Source of the DNA: Vitis vinifera
Taxonomy: Eukaryota; Streptophyta; Magnoliopsida; Vitales; Vitaceae
Assembly: GCF_030704535.1 (NCBI RefSeq)
Contig: NC_081807.1
Span: forward strand, 2,831,001-2,895,000
DNA: 64,000 nt
Direction: 5' to 3'
The translations under genes were made by a program, and so were the position numbers. The stretch's first letter is position 1. Every line of letters begins with the position of its first letter. Under the pieces are notes generated by a model. It worked only from the letters and a program-made list of their open reading frames with translations, made no database searches and had not been told where the DNA came from. Shown in pieces: positions 27,545 through 44,230 of this stretch.

Positions 27545-29930
27545 ATGATGAGGGTTGAAGGAAGGGCGTATCAGGAGTTGTCACCTAGTTACTATGGGAT
27601 TTGTACAGTTGGAGGAATGCTCAGTGCCGGAACGATCCATCTCGCTATCACTCCTCTGGACGTCTTGAAAGTGAATATGCAGGTTTGTTATGTTCCAAAA
27701 TTGTTGTGGGGTTTCTTCAAAATGTATTGTTTTTGGGTATTTCTGATTCTTTAGTTAGTGGTGTCGTGGGATTGTTTATTTGCTGAATGGAGGTAGGATT
27801 TTGGTGGGATGATGGGAGATTCCATTTGGGTTTTCTTAAGGTTTGACAGAATATCATTGGGCATTTCTTATGGAAGTGGTGGGGTTAGAGGTTTACTGAT
27901 TGCTTACTTATGTTCCATTTATGAGTGTTGTAGGATTAAGACATTGTCTTGTTGATGGGCATTTGTTGTTTCCACTGTTGGTTTAATAAACTATGCTAGT
28001 GGTGTGTCTCTTCTTGGAAGATTGTTTGGTAATATTTTGCTTATTTGATTACTTTTTCTTTGATTTAGGTGAACCCAATCAAGTATAATAGTATTACATC
28101 AGGTTTGAATACCCTCTGGAAAGAACAAGGTCCTTCTGCCCTATGGAGGGGTTGGTCCGGCAAGTTATTTGGATATGGTGTTCAAGGGGGCTGCAAATTT
28201 GGTCTCTATGAATACTTCAAGAGGATTTACTCAGATGTGTTGGTAGATCAAAACAGGAGTGTCATATTCTTTGTCAGCAGTGCTTCTGCTCAAGTATTTG
28301 CTGATGTAGCCCTCTGCCCTTTTGAGGCTGTCAAAGTCCGAGTTCAAACACAGCCCCATTTCGCAAAGGGCTTGGCTGATGGGTTCCCAAAATTATATGC
28401 AACTGAAGGGCTCTCTGGGTGAGTAAATCTGAATAGAACCATGCCTACCTACCCTTTATGGTTTTGAATTCCTTACCAGTTTATCTTTGGCTGCAGCTTT
28501 TACAAAGGACTTTTTCCGCTTTGGGGGCGTAATCTTCCATGTAATTTCTCTACTTCACAGCATCTCTTGAAATTTCATTTGTTTGTTGTACAGGATCCTA
28601 GTGAATGGAATTTAATAAAGTTTTTCCTAGTGGGTTGATGCATTGGGAAACATGGTGTATTTGTACTTTGGTATAACTAGTATGGTTGATAAGCTCAAAC
28701 TCTATGGCAAGGACCGATCAATTTTGAGTTGTCTGTCATTGTCGTTTAATAAATGGACTGCTATTCTGTTTTTGTCCTATTGTCTCAAAGTTATTCAAGA
28801 GAATAGCATTTGAATTAAGGTTTTTTTTTTTAAAAAAAAAAACAAAAAATCAAGGAAGAATTTGCTATCAGAAAATCTTTTGAATTAGTTGAAGTTGAAG
28901 CTTGTAATTTGTTAAGCGGAAAACCAAGCGAAAATCTCATATCCTTAGAATTCCTGGAGGTCCCTTAGCATTTGATTTGATGATAACATTTGGAAATATG
29001 AAAATTGTGATAGTCTTGCATTTCTATGGGAGTAGAACCATATGATCTTATGACACATGCCTTCAGAATGAAGACCCAAGGCCCCATGAATTCTTAACAA
29101 GGTTGACCAGTTGGTCTTGCAAGCAAACAAGCTACATGCTTTATTGGCATTCTTCACTCCAAGATATTGTGGTTGTGCCTTATTTGATATTTCTGTATTT
29201 GTCTGTTCATAGCACATTTCTTTCATTATTGAGTTGTTTTACTTTGTCTCTGTCAGTCTCTATGACGATGTTTTCAACATTTGAGCATTCAATAGACTTC
29301 ATATATGACAACATTATCCAAAAAAAGAAAGAAGATTGCTCAGTGGCCCAGCAGCTTGGCGTGACATGTTTGGCGGGCTATGCAGCTGGAGCTTTTGGTA
29401 CCTTAATCTCTAACCCTGCGGACAACATTGTTTCCTCCCTTTATAACAAAAACGCAGAAAATGTGTTGCAGGTAGTGCTTTTGAATGAAGTTTTTCGTTG
29501 GTCCAATCCAAGCACATTATCAAAAGGATATAATTGCATTCATTCTGATATTTTCTTTTTCAGGCTGCGAAGAATATTGGGTTTGCTAATTTGTTTACTA
29601 GGAGTCTTCCTCTTCGAATTACATTTGTGGGGCCTGTTGTGACATTGCAGTGGTTCTTTTACGACACCATTAAAGTTCTAAGTGGATTGTAAGTGCATTT
29701 CTCTTGACTCCTTTCTCCAAAAAATTTCTTCCTTTTTCTGTGATCAACTTGCCTAATCCCCACATCTGACTTAGTCGATTAGACATTGAAATCACATGTT
29801 GAGTAAAAGCCTAGTTTGAGTTGAAATGCCCTATTTGTGTTTATTTTCAAGTGACACCTTTGATTTAATTTTTAGCCCTACAAGTGGAGGGCCTGTCAGG
29901 CATATCGAAGAAGCTGATAGATCCGCTTAA
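27545..29930 (+). CDS. PHT3;3: Mitochondrial phosphate carrier (PHT3;3 / MPT1 type)
   Basis: Six coding exons: 27545-27682, 28069-28418, 28497-28540 (44 nt), 29257-29471, 29564-29688 and 29876-29930, giving 308 aa, close to the 309 aa recalled for Arabidopsis At2g17270. Three mitochondrial-carrier repeats are visible, with PLDVLK (repeat 1), PFEAVK (repeat 2) and PADNIV (repeat 3); a weak third signature is usual in phosphate carriers. Conserved segments are GGMLSAGTIHLAITPLDVLK, LWRGWSGKLFGYGVQGGCKF, LFPLWGRNLPFSM and ITFVGPVVTLQWFFYD. The protein moves inorganic phosphate with protons across the inner mitochondrial membrane for ATP synthesis. The start could also be the next Met codon at 27548. 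It lacks the N-terminal extension of PHT3;1 and PHT3;2. It is a head-to-head neighbour of TMT at a distance of 3.9 kb. Confidence 0.93.
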
Positions 29931-30612
29931 GCTCGTGGGAATGATAAACTACAGTTTGATCACTTCTTCTGCAACTACAGGAAAAAAATTTATCAACCCT
30001 GCAGAAACTAACAGCAATTCTTATATAGCTTTTTACAAGACAAAAATATACCTTGGTTTTATGCCCAGATTCTGCAATAAGGGTAGTTCATCAAATTTTC
30101 TCTACCGTCTTTACTTCTTTAGGTACCTCATTGCATCTTAGTCCAAGGTTTATTAAATTTTCGGGTTACAACTTTCAGTCACATCTACATGAATCAGCAG
30201 GCCAGCTTCATTAGTCACTATCTTTTGATTGTATAGATGTATATGGAAATTTATAATGTAAGCAACTATTTTCGTCTTGGGAGACATTTTGTTCTAGACA
30301 ATGAAGTGTTTAGGTATGTTGACTTACTTTGTTTTTGTCTTTAAGACTTTGTACAATGATTGTGAAATGTGGCTCTTGTAAGATGATCGGTTTTGATCTT
30401 TTCTTATACTAATCCAGGAAGCTTTGATTGTGAATTGGACATTACCAAGGACTTAGATAATCATAGCAGCCTCACCTATTAATAACTATTAGTCAATACA
30501 ACGACGCGTTGTCGTATTGTGATACCCTCTTCACAAAATGAAATACTTTCAGTTAGGAAGATGCGATTAGCCATAAGGTGGTACCTGGGTCTCTATGATA
30601 ATCTTGGTGCTT

Positions 30613-30652
<40 letters not shown>

Positions 30653-32643
30653 TTTTTATGAGTTTTACTTCATTTACTGTTCTTAGAAGCCAGAATGCTT
30701 GAAAGTTGAAGCAGGGATAATTCAGATAGGTACACTGAATGAGGTAAATGCCCATGTGGGGGCATCTGCTTGAGAGTCAGATACTGAGGTCCCCAGTTGA
30801 CCCAGTCGGCTAGCTAACCTTCAAACCTTTCTTCTAAGTGGGCATGGCATCATTTGACTAGAGAGTTTGACACATTCAACTATTTGTGTAAGCTGTTTAC
30901 CAGAACATGCCAGCAGTGGAGGTGGGGAATAATTCCAATGGGACCAACCTTGCAGTTTCTTGAAGACACACCCTTAAAATGCAATTATGGGTTTAGGATA
31001 AGCTTTTCTACTTCTGGTGTAAAATGTTCTTTTTAAGGAACATAAAGGATAATTTTGATTGACAAGTGTGATACCATTTTTATGGCAATCTTTTGAGAAG
31101 CATGATACCATTTTTTATGGGTAGACCAGCCATCACTAATTTTCTTATGTACAGTGATTTTTTTAAATTATGTTTTTTTTCCCTTTTTTTTTTTTTTTTC
31201 CCCAAAGTCCTTTGATTGCTGTCACATTTTGGGGATGCTAGGGAGGGAACAAATCTTTAGATCCATACAACAAAATCTTTCAACCTAATCTACACATGTA
31301 TCAGCCAAGGCCATGTTGGCTGTTGTTTCCTTATCTAAAAGGGGCATGGTACTGAAAAACATCATGTTTGTTCTGGTCATCAAATATGAATCATTGGATT
31401 TGGGTGTTTTTCGAAATGAAATGAAATTATTTTTCTACTGAATATGATTGCAAAATCAAATGTTATGTGGGTTTGAACCCAAAGGTAGTTAAAACTCAAA
31501 AGTATTGATTAAAATGAAGAAGGAAAATATGAATAATCATGGGAAAGACTGAGTCTAAGAATGGGACCAGAAAATTAGCTGGAAATATTTGACCAAAGAA
31601 GCTGGTGGAGGAGGAAAGAGGGGGCCAGTGGCAATGGGAACCGTGGCGGAAACCCACCAATGGAGTGGATGAAACCAAACCGTTTGTATTTTTCTGATGA
31701 AAAAGAAGAGCGAGATCCACTCTCTCCCTCTCCTTTAACAGCCAAAGTCAAATGTAAAAATGTTAACGTTTGGGGAGCACTTTTCACTCTCTCCCTTTAC
31801 CACTATGGCTTTCCTGGAAACCGTGTGATTAAATTTCTGTTTATCCAAACAAAACAAAAAAAAAAGTATATGACAATTGGGAAAGCCGCGTGATGTGAAG
31901 GGGGAAAAAAATAAAAAAAAACAAACGACATAGCTGGTCAGCACTGTCTTTATGATCTTTCTCAGCAGCCCAAAGGCTTTTTCTTTATCTTTTTTTTTTT
32001 TTTTTTTTGGAAAAAAAGAAATGGGGTTATTGGAAATGAAATATGAACTTGAAACGTGATCCCGAAACCACCATGAAAGATCATTGTCATCATCAATCTT
32101 CGCCGCCCTTTATATTCCCTTTCTTCGTTTCTCTTGGTAATAGTAATAAGCCTTCATCTCCTCTCTCTTTCTGTGACTCTCTGTCTGTGCATATCTAATA
32201 GATAGATCTCTGTTTATCTTTCTTTTCGAATTTGTGTTTTTGTTGGTAAGAAGACCCTTGTTTCAACTTTGGTAAGTTTCCCAATTTGTGCTTTTCTTGC
32301 TACTACTGGTTTTTTTTCTAAGAATCTCTGTTTGTTTCCACGGAAAGTATTTCATGGGGAGTAAGTTTTTGTGGGTTGGTTTCTAGGGACATTTTACCAT
32401 GAAGCCTAGCGGAAATTTATCCTGTTCTTGTCTCATTAAGCTAAATTTGGAATTTGCAAAAACGGGCTTCCCTTTTTTCTTTCTGGGTGAAAGTGATTTT
32501 TTTTTTCAGAGGGGGTACTTTGGGTGGAAACAAAAGGAGATCTGATTGTTGCTGGATTTGTTGTTTCTGGATGTTTGTTGTTTTGTTGTAAGATAGCTGA
32601 GATTAGGTTGGTTGTGTGAGTTCTTTTTCAGTATAATTGATTG
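29931..32643. other. Intergenic: carrier 3' UTR, poly-T tracts, CPK leader
   Basis: After the carrier 3' UTR (to about 30300) there is a long T run near 30618-30646 and others at about 31180-31200 and 31989-32008. The first could be the tail of an old minus-strand retroposon, but I see no target duplication or coding remains. From about 32100 the sequence looks like the CPK leader, with GGTAAG donors near 32245 and 32271 and a TTTTTCAG acceptor near 32629, suggesting a 5' UTR intron. Confidence 0.5.
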
Positions 32644-32667
32644 ATGAGAAATCATTGGATGCTGTGA
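32644..32667 (+). promoter_or_regulatory. Short upstream ORF in the CPK leader
   Basis: ATG at 32644 opens MRNHWML and stops at 32667, 25 bp before the CPK start codon. It lies in the last leader exon, after the likely acceptor at about 32629, so it should be in the mRNA and could reduce initiation at the main start. Confidence 0.5.
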
Positions 32668-32692
32668 AGTACGAGGGATTTGTGATTGTTTC

Positions 32693-38058
<5,366 letters not shown>

Positions 38059-38073
38059 CTAACACGTGTACAG

Positions 38074-38416
38074 GTATCTTAAAGTTTATATTCTCAACCA
38101 TAACATATGCATTTTGGGTTGTGTGCCCTTTTGTTTTAGTCAGGGGTGGGTAGATGAGACCGTGTTGGGTTTGGAGCACTTTGGGTTGTTTTGAGCTTGG
38201 CGGAGGCAGTCCTTAGAAATGTTAGACGAGACGTTATTAATCTGAATTTGGAACATGTTAATGTAGCTACTGTTATTTAGGAACATTTTTTTGTTGATAC
38301 TTACAGAAACAAACTTTTTTTTTTTGGTCAGGATTGTGTTTTGGAGATTGTATTCACTGCATTGTCCAATGATTTGCTTGTTAGGCTGTTCATACAATTT
38401 TGGTTCTTGTTGGCAG
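38074..38416 (+). other. Probable intron in the CPK 3' UTR
   Basis: A good donor (ACAG|GTATCT) lies at 38074 and a good acceptor (TTGGCAG) ends at 38416, after a T-rich stretch. The junction would be 15 nt after the stop codon, inside the roughly 50-nt limit, so it should not trigger nonsense-mediated decay. Inferred from signals only. Confidence 0.5.
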
Positions 38417-38920
38417 GTTGGGTGGGCAGCTGAGCTAGAAAGGAGAATCGGCAATGACATCCACACGATTTTTGGTTCCTCCCCAGCTTCTCAGAATCTT
38501 GGACATTTTACAGAAGTTTTGGGTTATGGAGGTTTAATTGTTGAGCATTCATAAGTCATGCCATTGTGATATTGTGTAACTTAAGGAAATGTTATAAACT
38601 TTGTAAACTTCCAGAGTGTCTAGTGTTACAGCTATTCATGTTGTTGTTAAGTTATTTTAAGGTTTCCAGCCTTTTTGTTTTTGCCTTAATATGCTACTTC
38701 TATATCTATATAAACAAGAATCCACATTGGGTTACAACTCTAAAACAGAGCAAAACAGAGTCTCATTTGCTATTATTACTATGGGTTGAAAATATCACAG
38801 CAGAATCTAATACAAACTAAACCAAACAGAATGCATTTTCATTTCAATGGGCTGTAGTATAACAAGTTTTCTTTCTACTGGTAAACACTTGAAGCTGATT
38901 TGAGTGATGATGATCAATGG

Positions 38921-40530
38921 CTATGCACCCTCCACAGCTAAGCTTTCCCTTGCTACTGTAATTTCCTGAGGATGAAACAACAGTAGATTTCAAAACAAAC
39001 ACATCCTGGTCTCAAGAGAAGTACAATAATCTGCATATATGTTAACTTACCTTTAAGTTTGCATCCTTTGAGAAGATGCATCTTGATGTCATAGCATGAC
39101 CACGATCTAACAGCCATCCTACCTCGCAACAAGTGTCTCCATCTTCTCTTTCGCTTACTGAACACCACAATTGCTTTGGGAGTAATATGAGATCGTCTCC
39201 ATCCCTGGCTGACTTCTGTGTAATGCCTTCTACAAGTTCTTGAAAGACATTCTGGGGTATACCAAATAAGTTCAATAATAGAGTATCATACCAATGTATC
39301 AAATAGGGAAAAGAGGCAGTGGAATTTGGAAGACTTACAGTCTGAGAACTATGGAAGCTGGTAACAGAACTAGAGGCCTGCCAGACACCTACAACTTCTG
39401 AACTTTTCATGGCATCTGTAGAAGCAAATGCAGAATCGCGGATGGCACAACCACCCAGCTGCTCCCCATTCCTGAAGGGGCCATACCACTGCTCACAAAA
39501 AACTTGAATATTCTGAAGCACCATCCTTCTGTTATCTAAAAGAAGGACCTGAATAATCCTCACCCTTGACTCCTTATTTTGAGGATCAATCAAACAATGC
39601 TCCAACTCAAATAAGCCATCCTCCATTGGCCATAGAGCAACATAGCATCCAGTAGACTGATATGCAAAGGCTGCAAGGCTGTTATGAGAACCTCCAATGT
39701 TCCTCTCATCAATGCTATACCTTGTTGCAGCATCAGCCTCACATCCCACAGTGGGGAGTAGCTTTATCAATTTGTATGCAACAGTATGGTCCTCTGGTTC
39801 AGCAAGAGTTGGGCATTGAGTCTGCCAATCAAACACCTTAACTTCCCACTCCCTGTAAGCTTCAGGCACAACAAACTCAGGAAGTTCTATAGGTTTCCCT
39901 TCACTTGAGAAATCTGCTCCATATCCATCCCACTCACCAGACACATTTCTTGCAAATTCAGGCCATGCTTGAACAAATAAAAAGATAGCAACATCACCAA
40001 GAATGTCCTCATGGCAGAAAAAATAAACCCTAGAAAAAGTAACTGAAACTAGAATTTTGAACACCATGATTCAAGTTTGTATTAGTTGGGTTGAGTGCAA
40101 AATTCCCAACTTCTGCTGCATATTGATCGGTTCCTGCTGGGTTTTTAGTAGCAATATCTCAAAAGAACCATGGTTTTTTATTTCTTTAAACAAAAAGTCT
40201 ATCAGTTAGTTTCTTCTGTTAGGCTTTCTCTTGAACCAGAAAACACCCAAATACACAGAGGGAGAAAGGGAGCTTACAGCTGGTGGTGGCAGTGGAATCA
40301 AAGCTATTCTTATAGTCACCTACTTCAACAAAACTTGAGGCAGCCTTGGCAACTGGGGAGGCAGAGAGAGAGATGGAAGTTGGAGAATAAGAGTGATGGG
40401 GGTGCTGAAAGAGAGATGGGAATCCAAGGGTGGTGAATTTGGAATGGATTTGAAGCTTTGAGAAAGAGAGAGTTGGAGGTCTCAAAGTTCTTCTGTTGTA
40501 ATAGATGATGTTACTGGCAGAAACTGCCAT
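38921..40530 (-). CDS. Plastid-targeted conserved plant protein of unknown function (possibly DUF3598-like)
   Basis: Four coding exons on the minus strand: 40530-40278, 39967-39339, 39251-39051 and 38965-38921, giving 375 aa. The first roughly 70-80 residues are rich in Ser, Thr and basic residues with few acidic ones (MAVSASNIIYYNRRTLRPPT), a typical chloroplast transit peptide. The rest begins SSWPEFARNVSGEWDGYGAD and has WEVKVFDWQTQCPTLAEPED, GCYVALWPMEDGLFELEHCL and VGWLLDRGHAMTSRCIFSKD. The alternation of short hydrophobic stretches resembles the lipocalin-like DUF3598 proteins shared with cyanobacteria, but I assign that only tentatively. No catalytic motif is visible. The last exon codes for only 14 residues (ending SLAVEGA). 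It is tail-to-tail with CPK, with 862 bp between stop codons. A function cannot be given. Confidence 0.75.
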
Positions 40531-41304
40531 TGCTGCTCTCTCTCCCTCTGTCCACTCCCACTCTTATCCTCAGTGTGGGAAAAGAGACTGATCAACAACA
40601 CCTTCAATCAAAAAACCAAACAAAAGGGGGATATTCCTTTGAGATGGGTTAGGTGCCACTGAATCCCTCCATGTGCAAACAACATGAACGGCCCTAATTT
40701 GACCACAAAGATTATACACTATATTATCTCTAGATCCTTTTTAGAAAGTAAATCTAAGATTAAATCTAGAAAAATTTTAATTAAATCATTGGCTCAACCA
40801 ACGAACCTTAATTGCAAATTGTACACATTGGGTTGCGACCATGGTGGGATCCATGTGCCCCAAAGGCTTTTAGTCAAATGTCAATTCACAATCCAAGAAT
40901 TAATTAGCCCCTTTTTTTTGGTTCACAAAAGAAGGCCATGAGTCATAAGACTCACAACTCATAATTTCGTTTTATTTTATCCACCGACAGCTCTGTTGGC
41001 AGGAACCAAGAGGATGGTGTTGCCACCTTGCTTATTACCAACTTCTTCTAATGCATCAGCAGCATCACTCCCTTTAATCAAGGGTCTCTCTTTAGTATCA
41101 AATCAAAATTTTTGGTACGGTATGGGATGTCTTTGTCCAAATACTTACTTGAATACGTAAAATAAGAATATAATTAAAATATATATATATATATATAGTT
41201 AAAAGTATCGGGAATGAGATTAAATTATAAAAATATGATTGAAATACAAAGAATATGATTGGTGTATAAAAATTTATGATAAGGGTATTGACATTGAATA
41301 CTAA

Positions 41305-42200
41305 GAACCCATTTGGAAGTAATTTTAAAATAAATTTTTAAAAATACTTTTATATAAAAATTAAATGTTTGGTAAATTTTTGAAATTTAGAGTGCCACTT
41401 CAAGAGCTGGTTTGAGAGAGGTTGGAAGTGTTTCCAACATTAGGAAAAGGTTTTTTTTTTTTTTTTTTTTGTGTAAAATTTAAGCATTTGATAGATTTTT
41501 GGAAATTATTTTTAAAAATTTAGAGAATTATTTAAAGTAATTATTAAACAATAATTTGATAAATGATTTTTTAAATATATTTTTTTATTATATAATACAT
41601 TACCAAAAATACTATTAAAATAATCATTTTAAGTTATTTTCAAATATTGAAATATTTTTCTTCCAAGCATTTTTAATAAAAATACTACAAAAACGCTATA
41701 AATTAATAATTTTTTTTTTTGTTTTACTTTATTTTCAATTAGCTATGTTTAATTCTCAAAAAAATATAAGGGAAAATATAAGAGAAAGAAAATAAAAAAT
41801 AAATTAAAAATCAATAATTTTTTTTTTATTATTTCTAACTCATTTTATTTATTTTAACTCATAGATATAAAAATTAGATAATTTAAAAATATATAAGTTT
41901 CTAATTGGTTTTAATTATATTTGATTTTTTTTTAATATTTTTCATAGGACAACATGAGAAAATAATTTTCTTTAGTATTTTTTTTCTTTCCTTAACATTT
42001 TATGAGAACCAAACATAATTTAAGTGATTTTCATTAAAAGCATTTTTAATAAAAATACTAAAAAAAAAACTATAAACTAAAGAAAGCATTTGATAATGAT
42101 TATAAAAAACGTTTACAGTCTTCTTAACATTTGAATGATAAAAATTTTGAAGTGTTAAAAATATTATAAATGCTTTTTAAAATCACTATAAAACGAGTTC
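41305..42200. mobile_element. Tourist-like (PIF/Harbinger) MITE with imperfect TIRs
   Basis: The left end reads GAACCCATTTGGAAGTAATT; the right end on the minus strand reads GAACTCGTTTTATAGTGATT, then both continue TTAAAA. The flanks are TAA on both sides (41302-41304 and 42201-42203), the 3-bp target duplication of the PIF/Harbinger class. No coding content. Total 896 bp, of which about 274 bp is a nested element, leaving about 620 bp. Confidence 0.65.
41744..42017. mobile_element. Nested small TIR element inside the Tourist-like MITE
   Basis: The left end TATGTTTAATTCTCAAAAAA and the right end read on the minus strand, TATGTTTGGTTCTCATAAAA, are inverted repeats with further similarity (AAGG, AAAG). 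It lies within the larger element and splits repeated words of it (GCATTTTTAATAAAAATACT occurs on both sides, near 41668 and 42040). Related sequence lies at 2924-3293. No clear target duplication was found. Confidence 0.55.
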
Positions 42201-43507
42201 TAAATCTTATATAGTATATTAAAATTGTGGTCCTAATATGAAACATTTTATATACCACCTCTTCGGAATTGATGGACTAAAACCTGTGACATGGCAAAAA
42301 TTCCTTATACCAAATCTCATTTTACTTGTACTTGTATCTCATTTGTCTTTCTTATTCAACTATTCAAAGAAATTTGATACACATTAATGGCCTAGGATTG
42401 ACAGCTTGGCAAATACCCATTTGGAATTTTAGGATTTTCCCTTAATAATATGACTTGATTTTACTAAAAAAAACTTTAATTTCACTAATAAATCACATTC
42501 AAAGAATCCTTTAAAATAGAGTAACATGGTGTCCCATCCACCCCACCACAAATTAGGGGTGCCACATGGGGTTAGGGTTCCTCCACCAGTCCACCTCATT
42601 CCCTGCTGGCAAACACTCCACTTTTTCTTTCCTCTTTAATCTGTTTGCATGTTCCTCCTCCCTCACACCCCCAAACCAAACAAAATATGAATACATACGG
42701 AGCCAAGAAAATACAAAATTTGACACCCCCACTTTGCCATCTACCCAAGAAAAAAAAGCAGAGAATCAACATGTCCCCAATGCCCTGTTCTCTGCCCCCT
42801 TTTTACTAGTCCAAATGGTTTGCTTTTGAATTGCATTAATACCCAACTTTTGACTTGAATCCAAAGACAGAGAGGTAGATATGGGGAGTAGCCTCCTGCA
42901 TCCTGCATCCTGCCTCCATGGTTGGTAAGAACTCACTATATAAGATCTGGGTTCAGTGATTTACAACCTAAAAAGCAGTTGAGCCTTCAAACTCATGAAA
43001 AGAACCCATGATGAAAAGGGGTTGATGCTGTGATTTACTTGTGAGAATGGGCAATGTCGGTGGGTTCATTATTATATGGACATAGGGTTGAATCCAAGAA
43101 ACAAACAGCTAGCTGAAGTACCCATTACACAATCCATGGATCTAAACACTTGTACAACAATAATTTAATAGAATGACAACAACAAAAATCAAATATTTAC
43201 TAACAAATATTTCTTTGCTATTATCTCACATATTCACCCCTACTGCCATTTTTTCTTGGCTACAAACTTGAAATTTCATGGACAATGATGATGGTGTTTT
43301 TGAGTTTGAGCCCAAATCCAAAGCTCAGGTAACACAAATATTCAGAATCTGCATGAACATGAATATCACAAAAACTGCAAAACAAAGAGAGAAAAAGAGA
43401 GGGACAGAGAGACAGAGATACAGAGAGAGAGCCACAACCTTGATCTGAGTTTTAATCTACTTCATCTTTATTCCAATCAAAGTTTGCAGTGATCCCCAGC
43501 ATGGAAT

Positions 43508-43963
43508 TCAACCATGGATTGCTGTATTTCCTTGATCAAAGTTCTGGGAATAACTGTAGGAATCATACCTACATGTTTGAGGGAGACCCACACGGTCTGA
43601 TCCCACAAGCCTCCTCAGCTCAGACCTCACCTTGTAGAAGACATGTCTCCAGCTACCCTTGTTGTGGCACCCCAGAATGACAGTCTCCTCCTCATTCATT
43701 TCCAGATCTTTGGCGAAAGTTGGCTTTCTGGAAAGGATCCAAGCCCAGCCCAAGTCCCACCATTTCCTCATGGAACTACCTCCAAATTCCCCCATTGATG
43801 GCAATGACTTTGATCTGGGGAACCTCCAGGATGATGGCGTAGAACATATGGGTTGTATTTTGAATGAGAAGGAAGACAACCTCCTGCGCAGGCCTTGCTC
43901 CTTTGACTCTGCGTGTGAGACTGGAAGCCCATTGGCCTTGAAGCTCTGGAAAATGGAGCTCAT
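43508..43963 (-). CDS. Small uncharacterised plant protein, 151 aa
   Basis: Single minus-strand frame that starts MSSIFQSFKANGLPVSHAES, with no membrane span and no signal peptide. Clear coding sense comes from conserved-looking blocks SMRKWWDLGWAWILSRKPTF, NEEETVILGCHNKGSWRHVF and YKVRSELRRLVGSDRVG. I recognise these as a small plant-only family without known function, with basic, Trp-rich character. Its place between CPK and the nucleotide-sugar transporter matches where Arabidopsis has an unknown gene (At4g35320/At2g17300 by memory). The leader is rich in CTC/CCG on the minus strand. No function can be assigned. Confidence 0.7.
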   Translation of the reverse strand: MSSIFQSFKANGLPVSHAESKEQGLRRRLSSFSFKIQPICSTPSSWRFPRSKSLPSMGEFGGSSMRKWWDLGWAWILSRKPTFAKDLEMNEEETVILGCHNKGSWRHVFYKVRSELRRLVGSDRVGLPQTCRYDSYSYSQNFDQGNTAIHG

Positions 43964-44212
43964 GGTGGAAGCGGCCAGGCGGAGGAGGAGGAGGAGGGGG
44001 AGGAGATGAGGAAGAATGCCGGTGGAGATGTAAATAGAAAAGAAGAAGGAAGAGAAGGTGAAATGTAGTGTTCACAGCTGGGTTTGTTATAGTATTACAG
44101 GCTGTTTTATTCGGTTGTAGAGAGAGGGGTGGTGGGGTATGTGAATGTGATTCCATTCATTGTTTTACACCACTAAATCCTCCCATCATCATGGGAGGGC
44201 TTTTCTCGAGAA

Positions 44213-44230
44213 AATTTATATATATACATA
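44213..44230 (-). promoter_or_regulatory. Candidate TATA box for the 151-aa protein gene
   Basis: On the minus strand TATGTATATATATAAATT lies about 250 bp before the start codon at 43963, with a plausible leader between. Positional evidence only. Confidence 0.4.

Larger units (their letters stand above)
40531..43507. other. Intergenic region between two minus-strand genes
   Basis: AT-rich with no recognisable gene. It holds the Tourist-like element (41305-42200) with a nested insertion. Purine-rich (GA) tracts at about 43385-43435 probably belong to the 3' part of the next minus-strand gene. Confidence 0.65.

Noticed and set aside
29400-29471. Third carrier signature PADNIV as a sign of a broken phosphate carrier
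   Set aside because: Family members have similarly weak third signatures (PADVVL recalled for Arabidopsis), and the full length is kept.
30618-30646. Long T run as the tail of a minus-strand retroposon
   Set aside because: No target duplication, no SINE promoter boxes and no reverse-transcriptase remains in the neighbouring sequence. Left as a homopolymer.
43776-44156. 126-codon minus frame overlapping the small unknown gene
   Set aside because: Different frame through the CTC/CCG-rich leader, with Pro/His-rich low complexity. The 43508-43963 frame has the conserved-looking protein.
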